A stretch of 6,713 bases of DNA from an uncultured Lachnospiraceae bacterium (GTDB taxonomy: Bacteria > Bacillota > Clostridia > Lachnospirales > Lachnospiraceae): the NCBI GenBank assembly GCA_900553305.1, contig USDI01000123.1:1-6713 (forward strand), written 5' to 3'. Both the position numbers and the translations under genes were made by a program. Below, in pieces: positions 1 through 6,129 of the stretch; position 1 is the stretch's first letter; every line of letters begins with the position of its first letter. The notes below the pieces were generated by a model that did no database searches, was not told the DNA's origin, and saw only the letters and a list, made by a program, of their open reading frames with translations.

Positions 1-1955
1 TCCTGATCCGCGGAAGGGAATCCGATCAGTGTGATCGGTTCTCCGAAGCTTCCCTTTTCCGTATAATTGAAATTGCGGAAATCACTCAGATACATCTGCT
101 GGGTAATGACCTTTCCGCTTCTCCACAGGCTGTCATAGGAATTCCAATATTCATCGGTGTAATAATCATCCGACATTTCTACCGGGAAACGTTTTAAGAA
201 TTCCAGTAGATTTAAGAATTCTTCGTTGTTAAAGTCACAATCTCCCGTACTGTAATTGACGAACTGGCTGCCTGCAAAATTCATACACATATTCAGCATT
301 TCACTTCTGGTTGCTCCTGCAATAAACTCGGTTCCTTCCGGCTTCGAATCCCAAAGGGCCATTGCCTCTTCTATGGTCCAGCCACGCTCTTCCCCGACAT
401 CAGAGGTCTTTGCAGCCATTGTCCTTATGGAATAGGTTGGCACCAGACGATACAGCTTTCCGTCCGTGGAAAATGCTTCTACTACATTCGGCATCAGATC
501 ATTCTCATCAATCTCTTCATCCTTTTCAATCATCGGAAGAAGGTCTGCAAACAGGCCCTTGCTGATATAACTGTCGGCAGGCATGGAGTCATCCAGTAAG
601 ATGATATCCGGTATCTTACCGGATACGATATCCGTATTCATTTTGGAAATGCCTTCCTCGTACTCGCCCGTTTCAGAAGAATAATCAATCAGACTGATCC
701 GGTAGGTATCGTTCTTTTTATTAAATTCAATCACACGGCTCTTCACGTTCCAGTCGGTGCTTGCCATGGCAAGGGTAATCACCTGACGGTCCTTCACATC
801 CTTCGGATCCACCTTGGTGAATTTTGAAATTCCATCCTGCCAGTCGGAAGCGCTGGAATACGAACCGTAGAACTCGGTATCACTGATCGGAATAATATTG
901 TTGATCTGCCATACATCAATATCGGAATCCACATAACTCATCAGCTTTGTGACAGTGGTATCCCCAAGGTTATATCCATAAACGGCATAGTTATCGGATA
1001 CATAGAAGTCATACCCGGAACCCGGATAAAAGCTGAAACTGTAACTGTTGCCCGGAAGCTCCGTACCCGTTCCGATCGTACCGTTTACAAGGTCTACCGG
1101 ATAAATCTTCATGCCGGTATCCCCATAATTAACGGCTGCATATTTCCCGTCTCTGCCCCGGACAATCGATGCACCGTCCAGCACATTTTCGGTATCCTGC
1201 TTAATGACACTGCCTACAATATTCCCATTCTTGTCAAATTTCAAAATACTGCTTCCGCAGACAAGATACAATGCATCATCCTCTGCATACAGACCGTTAA
1301 TATAAAGCCAGCCCTGCTGTTCCTCGATCTGCTTTATCTCCGGGACTTCATTCAAACTGACACTGAATATGGTTTCGTCATCCAGCGTTTTCTGCTCTAA
1401 GTAATACAGATCTTCGCTGTTATCACTGCCGTCATCGTATACATACACGTTACGCAGGCAATACAGATTTCCCTGGGAATCTGCTGCAAATGAATTGAAG
1501 GACTGATCCGGTGCTCCCTGAAGCTCATGTCCTTCCCCGAAAGTTCCATCCTCCATAATTTCATAAAAAATCAAAGAAGAATAGCTTTCCGCAATGTCCT
1601 CTGCTGCCTCCTCCGTACCGGGCTCCGGTTCTGCCACAGTCTCTTCTGTTGCCGTATCGACATCCTCTGCTTCCGCTTCTTTTTCAGTGTTTCCGCCACC
1701 CTCAATATCGGTTCTTGGCGTTACAGCCCCATCCATCTCACGCCATTCATAGCTGTAACCATAAACCTTATCCCCGATCTGAATCAGTCCGCTGGGTGCT
1801 GTACCACTTCCATTATAGGAAATAACCTCCTGCTTATACACATAATCCCTGGAAACTGCCTGTTGCTGCAGGTCACCCTTTTCTTTCTTTCCGCATCCGG
1901 CAAAACACCCAATCACAAGTGCCACAGCCAGTAACGATACTATTACCTTTTTCAT
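1..1955 (-). CDS. Propeller-SBP lipoprotein: extracellular solute-binding protein with N-terminal beta-propeller-like region (3' end cut off)
   Basis: Likely the substrate-capturing lipoprotein of the sugar ABC importer encoded upstream. I read 651 codons without a stop before the left edge; the C-terminus is missing. The ATG at 1955 follows a strong AAGGAGGA site. The signal peptide (MKKVIVSLLAVALVIG) ends in two possible lipobox cysteines, C17 (VIGC) and C21 (FAGC); C21 followed by GKK looks more typical. Residues about 45-390 are rich in short Gly/Asp/aromatic strands of the type GNLYCL, DALYLVCG and GSGYDFYVSDNYAVYG, as in beta-propeller blades, and are interrupted at 85-124 by an acidic low-complexity linker. 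The solute-binding domain begins near residue 392 (VITLAMASTDWNVKSRVIEF) and continues through GKIPDIILLD (about 447-456), YRLVPTYSIR (about 503) and GEPITLIGFPS at the cut end, all typical of family 1 binding proteins. Last gene of the visible operon, 25 bases after its neighbour. Binding-protein call firm; propeller call by pattern only; substrate unknown. Confidence 0.85.
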   Translation of the reverse strand, partial: MKKVIVSLLAVALVIGCFAGCGKKEKGDLQQQAVSRDYVYKQEVISYNGSGTAPSGLIQIGDKVYGYSYEWREMDGAVTPRTDIEGGGNTEKEAEAEDVDTATEETVAEPEPGTEEAAEDIAESYSSLIFYEIMEDGTFGEGHELQGAPDQSFNSFAADSQGNLYCLRNVYVYDDGSDNSEDLYYLEQKTLDDETIFSVSLNEVPEIKQIEEQQGWLYINGLYAEDDALYLVCGSSILKFDKNGNIVGSVIKQDTENVLDGASIVRGRDGKYAAVNYGDTGMKIYPVDLVNGTIGTGTELPGNSYSFSFYPGSGYDFYVSDNYAVYGYNLGDTTVTKLMSYVDSDIDVWQINNIIPISDTEFYGSYSSASDWQDGISKFTKVDPKDVKDRQVITLAMASTDWNVKSRVIEFNKKNDTYRISLIDYSSETGEYEEGISKMNTDIVSGKIPDIILLDDSMPADSYISKGLFADLLPMIEKDEEIDENDLMPNVVEAFSTDGKLYRLVPTYSIRTMAAKTSDVGEERGWTIEEAMALWDSKPEGTEFIAGATRSEMLNMCMNFAGSQFVNYSTGDCDFNNEEFLNLLEFLKRFPVEMSDDYYTDEYWNSYDSLWRSGKVITQQMYLSDFRNFNYTEKGSFGEPITLIGFPSADQ

Positions 1956-1960
1956 AATTG

Positions 1961-1969
1961 TCCTCCTTT
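1961..1969 (-). promoter_or_regulatory. Ribosome binding site of the solute-binding lipoprotein
   Basis: The minus strand reads AAAGGAGGA followed by five bases (CAATT) and ATG at 1955. It is the strongest Shine-Dalgarno site in the window and fixes the lipoprotein start. It lies in the 25-base gap after the MacB-like gene. A strong site here fits the need for more binding protein than permease. Confidence 0.75.
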
Positions 1970-1980
1970 CCTTCCGGGAA

Positions 1981-3084
1981 TCAGAAATTCTCCCATTTTT
2001 CCTTTTCCCGCCTGCTCTTCTTTCGAAGACCATCCCTTATATCTATGATACGGTTTCCCAAATCTTTCCAGGTAAACGTCCGATGCCTCCATTTCCAAAC
2101 AAAAAAGACAATCAGGATCGTCCCCGGAATGAGTAAAAACAAAAACTGAAAAATCAGTATCAATGCACACACATCTTCATAACCGCGCGCCACATTCTCC
2201 CAGAAAGGGAACCGGATTGCGGCATTCTGCATGGAACGTGTACCGAATTCCAGAATCACCGGAATCAGCGACTCCACCTTGAACCGTGTCGTGTTCTCCA
2301 CAACGACCATATCATCCTCTGCCACGCCAAGCTGATCCTTCACGGCATTGTAGACGAAATGCCTGACCGGGTTTGGGGCAAGAACCTCATAATTGCTGAT
2401 GCCCGCTGTTGTTCCATAAGCCTGCAGGGAATTATCCGACAGATACACCGTCGTCTTATTTAATCCGGCACTCTTTGCAAATTTACTGCCATCCCGTTCA
2501 ATGACTCCTGCCACATAATGTGGCACACCGCCAATCATCACACTTTTCCCGACAATATCATTGGATCCGAACAGCTGCCACGCACCCTCCGTATCCAGAA
2601 TAATACTGTCCTGCATGAGATCCTCGCCGGTGAAATATCCTCCGGTAAGGAGCTTCACCGGATGAAACAGGAAATAATCTCCTCCGATTCCAATCGCATC
2701 AGCATCGGTGAGCTTTCCCTTTTCACTAAGAACCGTCACCTTTCCCATGGCACTATAGCCATCTACCACCAGACGCCTGTCATTCTCTTCACTATATTCA
2801 TCGGCAGGAAGTGTCTCCTTCAACATCTGTTCAAGCTTCTTTTTAAACCCCGTAAACTCCATGTCGGTAAGCTTCACCTGATCTGTAAAATAGCAGCTTA
2901 CCTGAACACTTTTCCCGTCCTTGTCCCATCGCTGTGCAGCCTGCTGGTCTGTCAACTGACTGGTCAGATGATGTGACCAGATGGTTAAAACAAGAAACAA
3001 CAGCAACGATACCACCGCCATCAGGCTGAACACGATCTGCCTTATTGTAAAATTGGAGAAAAAACGTTTAAGCCTTATTCCCAC
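1981..3084 (-). CDS. MacB-type periplasmic-core membrane protein without an FtsX domain
   Basis: A 367-residue membrane protein, probably facing the outside of the cell, of unknown exact role. It starts with GTG, supported by AAAGGA seven bases upstream and an in-frame stop 15 bases before that. One membrane helix lies at about 16-38 and a second at about 304-330, followed by a very basic tail (KWRHRTF, RKKSRREKEK). The roughly 265 residues between them resemble the MacB periplasmic core domain: LLTGGYFTGEDL (145-156), DSIILDTEGAWQLFG (159-173), DIVGKSVMIGGVPHYVAGVIE (starting at 176). This matches the family pattern of an 'LFG...iGk.v.i.g..y.V.GV' block. Full MacB-type permeases then carry three more helices of the FtsX domain; here only one follows and the protein ends. 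It lies 57 bases after the HlyD-like adaptor, the usual MacB partner, and 25 bases before the binding protein. It could be a reduced MacB-like partner, a stand-alone sensor, or a natural truncation. Domain call fairly sure, function not. Confidence 0.72.
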   Translation of the reverse strand: MGIRLKRFFSNFTIRQIVFSLMAVVSLLLFLVLTIWSHHLTSQLTDQQAAQRWDKDGKSVQVSCYFTDQVKLTDMEFTGFKKKLEQMLKETLPADEYSEENDRRLVVDGYSAMGKVTVLSEKGKLTDADAIGIGGDYFLFHPVKLLTGGYFTGEDLMQDSIILDTEGAWQLFGSNDIVGKSVMIGGVPHYVAGVIERDGSKFAKSAGLNKTTVYLSDNSLQAYGTTAGISNYEVLAPNPVRHFVYNAVKDQLGVAEDDMVVVENTTRFKVESLIPVILEFGTRSMQNAAIRFPFWENVARGYEDVCALILIFQFLFLLIPGTILIVFFVWKWRHRTFTWKDLGNRIIDIRDGLRKKSRREKEKWENF

Positions 3085-3142
3085 TGTAAATTCCTTTCCT
3101 CAACTGCCCTGCATTTCTTATGGTTCTTAACGCATTCCTCAT
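3068..3142 (-). other. Possible 24-codon ORF overlapping the adaptor stop codon
   Basis: An ATG overlaps the adaptor stop codon (TGATG), opening a frame of 24 codons (MRNALRTIRNAGQLRKGIYS, then four residues and TAA) that runs across the start of the MacB-like gene in another frame. The arrangement would allow coupled re-initiation. The first residues recall the N-terminus of MacB-type permeases (ALRxIRxxxLR), so it could be a leader peptide that couples translation, or the old N-terminus of the MacB-like gene separated by a frameshift, or chance. There is no clear Shine-Dalgarno site of its own. I do not claim it is expressed. Confidence 0.25.
3092..3097 (-). promoter_or_regulatory. Ribosome binding site deciding the GTG start of the MacB-like gene
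   Basis: The minus strand reads AAAGGA, then seven bases (ATTTACA), then GTG at 3084. There is no in-frame ATG between the GTG and the in-frame TGA just upstream, so this site supports the GTG start. Confidence 0.6.
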
Positions 3143-5157
3143 CAGGAGTTATCCGCAAGACGAACCTGCTTTCCTGCTTCTACCGGCTTCGTGGATGTCG
3201 TAATAACATATTCCCATCCATAAAGCGGAGCGGAAATTGCAGAATTATTATCATCCGAAGCCAATACTTCCACGCCGACCCGGGTTGCAATATAACGGTT
3301 TCCTAACGGACTGCTCTTGGATTCCACCGTCAGAATAAACTTACCATCGTTATCCTCACGGATGGCGCTGTTCGGTACCACCAGTTCATATTCCTGACTA
3401 CGCTGTCCTACGGAAATACTTAAGGACTGGTCTGCCTGAATGGTTGATCCACTCACATCAAATACCAGCAGCTTATTGGTTCCCGGGTTATCCGGATCCG
3501 GTTTAATCGCGGACAGCATCACCCTTGCATCATCATAATACCAGGAATTCTGCAATTCTGCCATATCACCGATCTGCACCTTCTTAGCCTGTTCATTGGT
3601 CACGGAGATAGAAAGGGTAAAGCCCTTGCCCTCCGGCTGGATTACTGCCATGACGTCCTCCGGCTGTGTGGTCTCACCGGCCACATATTTCACCGTAGTA
3701 ATTGTTCCTGCCACCGGTGCTTTGACTGCAGAACCCATGGACTTTTCCTTCAGCTTCTCTATCTCTTCTTTCTTTTTCTGAATGTCCTTATTCGTCTTGG
3801 ACAGATCCAGTTCCGCATTAATATCTGCCGCAAGAGAGGTCTGTTCTTCCTTTAATAAGTCATAAACTGCCTGCGCATTCTTCAATGCCGCATTTGCATC
3901 AGCCAAACGGTTCTGCCACGCCACGCTCGTCTGACTGTTGGCTGTTGTTATTTCTAAAATATTACGGTTTGCCTGATTCAGACGGTTCTGCGCATCCTGT
4001 ACACCGCCATCGGAGGATGCTGTAATTGCCTGTACTTCGGCAAGCTGCTTCTGGAGGTTCGCTAAGTCTGCTTTTTTTCTTGACAATAAAGTCTGATTAT
4101 TGGCATATAGATTATTAACATCTTTCGCGTTTTGCTCTATATTATCAATCAACATATGAGCTGCATTATAATCTGCAATTAATGTCTGATACTCTTCCTT
4201 ATCCTTTATTTCCTCATATATAGTATTATATTTAGCCTCTATAGTTGCAAGCTCTGATTTTTCCGGAAGTCTATCAGACTCAGGCTTTTTAAGTGCATCC
4301 AGCATTGAATTCACAGTCTGCCTTAAACTTTCAACAGCTTTCTGCCTCTGCCCATCATAGCTTGTTGATGATGAAGTGGAACTACTACCGATACCGGCAG
4401 TAGTCCCACTTCCGGCCGAAGCTTCTGCATTGCTAAGCAGCTTCTCAAGATCTGCAATCTGGGAGTTCACTTCCGTAATCTGTGCATTCAGACTGGCAAT
4501 CGTTGCTGCCTTGTCCTTCTCAAACCGGTTCTGCGCCTCGGTGAGGTCTGTCGTTGCCTGATCCTTCGTTAATTCCTCATTCTTGGTGCTCACACCGGCA
4601 TTATTGGTATCCTTCGTGCTCTGCAAGGTCAGATCATCCACGTTTTTCTGGCATTCCTCTACCCGCTTCTTTGCAGCCTCCAAACGGTTCTGCATATCGG
4701 TCACCTTGGCCTGTAACTGGCTGAAGCTGTCGATATTTCCATTTGCAACCTTCGTAATGACCTCCGGAGAGACATTCGCTCCAAACAATCCCTTCATATA
4801 ATTCAGTTCCAGATCCTCCAGCTCCTGTTCAGCCTTCGTAAGTTCATCGCTCTCGGATTCTTCCAGATAATAAATTACCTGATCCTTTTCTACGATATCC
4901 CCCTGCTTTACTGCCACACTGGTGATGACACGGGACTCCTTTGCAATGACATTATACGGATCAGAAGCCTCCACCTTACCGGTTCCGCGCACCTTTGCCG
5001 TGATCGTTCCGGTCTGCACATACTGTGTTGCCACTTCCGGCAGGGAATAATTCATGATCGTATTGGAAAAGAACGTCAACAGCAACATGATCGTTAAGAA
5101 TATGATTGCTGCGTTCTTCACCCATTCTCTTCTTTTCGTTGTATTCTTCTCTTCCAT
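3142..5157 (-). CDS. HlyD/MacA-family membrane-anchored adaptor with long coiled coil
   Basis: Adaptor (membrane fusion) protein, acting outside the membrane and normally bridging an ABC or RND transporter to other envelope parts. I prefer the ATG at 5157 (671 aa) because AGGAG sits seven bases upstream; an ATG at 5172 would add MRRET. Numbers below count from 5172. Membrane anchor about 18-40. First lipoyl-like half 73-104 (VIAKESRVITSVAVKQGDIV). Long Gln/Asn/Ala/Lys/Glu-rich coiled coil about 108-480, broken by a Ser/Thr/Gly linker at 251-272 and a short SSDGG turn near 386-390. Second lipoyl half 483-515 (VKAPVAGTITTVKYVAGE). Beta-barrel about 517-600, then a membrane-proximal domain with VVPNSAIREDNDGKFILTVE to the end. 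At over 670 residues it is much longer than MacA-type adaptors (about 370-400), mainly through the coiled coil. A patch at 4081-4260 is unusually AT-rich. The MalG-like stop lies only 6-21 bases upstream, so the genes are surely co-transcribed. Family call firm; transporter partner uncertain. Confidence 0.88.
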   Translation of the reverse strand: MEEKNTTKRREWVKNAAIIFLTIMLLLTFFSNTIMNYSLPEVATQYVQTGTITAKVRGTGKVEASDPYNVIAKESRVITSVAVKQGDIVEKDQVIYYLEESESDELTKAEQELEDLELNYMKGLFGANVSPEVITKVANGNIDSFSQLQAKVTDMQNRLEAAKKRVEECQKNVDDLTLQSTKDTNNAGVSTKNEELTKDQATTDLTEAQNRFEKDKAATIASLNAQITEVNSQIADLEKLLSNAEASAGSGTTAGIGSSSTSSSTSYDGQRQKAVESLRQTVNSMLDALKKPESDRLPEKSELATIEAKYNTIYEEIKDKEEYQTLIADYNAAHMLIDNIEQNAKDVNNLYANNQTLLSRKKADLANLQKQLAEVQAITASSDGGVQDAQNRLNQANRNILEITTANSQTSVAWQNRLADANAALKNAQAVYDLLKEEQTSLAADINAELDLSKTNKDIQKKKEEIEKLKEKSMGSAVKAPVAGTITTVKYVAGETTQPEDVMAVIQPEGKGFTLSISVTNEQAKKVQIGDMAELQNSWYYDDARVMLSAIKPDPDNPGTNKLLVFDVSGSTIQADQSLSISVGQRSQEYELVVPNSAIREDNDGKFILTVESKSSPLGNRYIATRVGVEVLASDDNNSAISAPLYGWEYVITTSTKPVEAGKQVRLADNS
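4081..4260. other. AT-rich patch inside the adaptor gene
   Basis: By hand count the three 60-base blocks here have 18, 18 and 17 G+C (about 29 percent), against 27 of 60 in the block before and 26, 26 and 33 of 60 in the three blocks after. Codons shift to ATA, TTA, CTA and AAT. The patch encodes about residues 305-364 of the adaptor (counting from 5172), inside the coiled coil and after the Ser-rich linker. The reading frame stays open. This fits allelic replacement or insertion of a foreign coiled-coil segment, or local relaxed selection. Confidence 0.6.
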
Positions 5158-5162
5158 CGTTT

Positions 5163-5170
5163 CTCTCCTC
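5163..5170 (-). promoter_or_regulatory. Ribosome binding site favouring the internal start of the adaptor
   Basis: The minus strand reads GAGGAGAG, with AGGAG seven bases before the ATG at 5157. The site lies inside the first codons of the longer form that would start at 5172, which has only a weak AAGGGA about ten bases upstream. This favours 5157 as the real start. Confidence 0.6.
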
Positions 5171-5178
5171 ATCCAGCA

Positions 5179-6129
5179 CTATCCCTTAATTCCACCCTGA
5201 TACGTGATTCCTTCTACCAGATAATCCTCTCCGTAAAGGAACACCAGAATGGGCGGAACCATATAAATTGTTGCAACAGCAAATGCAAGTCCGATTTCCC
5301 CCGAATTAATCTTCGATAAAAATACGGACAACGGATGCTTATTGGAATCCGACAACAGGATCAATGGCTGTTCCACCATATTCCAATAATCAATAAAAAT
5401 CAAAATCGCAATAGAGCACATGGCTCCCTTACAAAGCGGCATACAGATTTTCGTAAAAATCTGCCACTCGCCTGCACCGTCAATCTGTGCCGCCTCCATC
5501 ACGGAAACCGGGATTCGCCGCATGTACTTCGTCAGAAGAAATACCGCAAACGGTGAGAAAATTCCCGGCAGCCAGATCGCCCAGTTGGTATCTAAAATAT
5601 GCAGCCAGTCCGAAACCAGATAATTCGGAACCAGCGTTACCTGATACGGCATCAGCATTAAAATAATATAAATAAAGAAAATCAGTTCCTTGATCCGTCC
5701 CCGGTATCTTGAAAATCCGAATGAGGCACCTGCCGCTACCAGTAACTGGAAGACCACAATCGGCACGACCAGAATGACCGAATTCCAGAATTTCAGCAGA
5801 TAATCCGGGCTCTTAAACAGAACCGTCACATACTGACTAAATGATACCATATCGGGTATAAATTTCAAATTTACCTTAGATGAAATAAATACTTTTCCAC
5901 CCGAATCCGTTGTAGCAAAAACCTGTCCGTAATTGGCAGCAATCTCTGATGATGACATGAACGAATTGGTAATCGTTAAAACAATCGGCATAAGAAACAG
6001 AACTGCAAAGCATCCTGCCACCATCGTTCCCAACAGAATCCGTATCATTAAACGGGTATTTTTTATTTTCTTCCTGCGCTTTACCCTGCGGTTCCAGAGC
6101 TCTGCAGGATCCTTTCGTTTCAAGCTCAT
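5179..6129 (-). CDS. MalG/UgpE-type carbohydrate ABC transporter permease
   Basis: Second membrane subunit of a CUT1-type sugar importer; with the MalF-like subunit it forms the translocation path in the cytoplasmic membrane. It is 316 residues, slightly longer than the usual 270-300. The N-terminus is strongly basic (RRVKRRKKIKNTR). Membrane helices lie at about 31-55, 113-137, 147-166, 185-200, 236-257 and 279-298, as expected for six. The EAA loop that docks to the ATPase is intact: EAAQIDGAGEWQIFTKICMP at 212-231, including the key E, A, A, G and P. The C-terminus (LVEGITYQGGIKG) has the usual family ending. The loop between helices 1 and 2 (about 57-112) carries an extra stretch near 64-84. 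The start overlaps the MalF-like stop as ATGA, implying translational coupling; GGAAAGG lies ten bases upstream. The adaptor gene follows after a few bases. Substrate cannot be read from the sequence. Stop codon TAG. Confidence 0.93.
   Translation of the reverse strand: MSLKRKDPAELWNRRVKRRKKIKNTRLMIRILLGTMVAGCFAVLFLMPIVLTITNSFMSSSEIAANYGQVFATTDSGGKVFISSKVNLKFIPDMVSFSQYVTVLFKSPDYLLKFWNSVILVVPIVVFQLLVAAGASFGFSRYRGRIKELIFFIYIILMLMPYQVTLVPNYLVSDWLHILDTNWAIWLPGIFSPFAVFLLTKYMRRIPVSVMEAAQIDGAGEWQIFTKICMPLCKGAMCSIAILIFIDYWNMVEQPLILLSDSNKHPLSVFLSKINSGEIGLAFAVATIYMVPPILVFLYGEDYLVEGITYQGGIKG

Noticed and set aside
605..625. Perfect 9-base inverted repeat with a 3-base loop (tatccggta / taccggata)
   Set aside because: It lies within codons for VSGKIPDI of the binding domain and has no T-run after it, so it is not a terminator; codon choice can produce it by chance.
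1527..1934. Plus-strand open frame of 135 codons
   Set aside because: It is antisense to the signal peptide and propeller region of the lipoprotein, whose frame has a strong RBS and family matches; the plus-strand product has no recognisable domain.
2518..2976. Plus-strand open frame of 152 codons
   Set aside because: It is antisense to the MacB-core gene, with no good ribosome binding site and no recognisable domain; judged a shadow.
3085..3141. Internal promoter or terminator in the 57-base gap after the adaptor
   Set aside because: I found no convincing -35/-10 pair and no stem followed by T residues; only the ribosome binding site for the next gene and the short frame noted above are visible.
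5158..5172. Longer adaptor start at 5172
   Set aside because: Possible, but its upstream AAGGGA is weaker and AGGAG is correctly placed for the ATG at 5157; the extra MRRET adds no domain.
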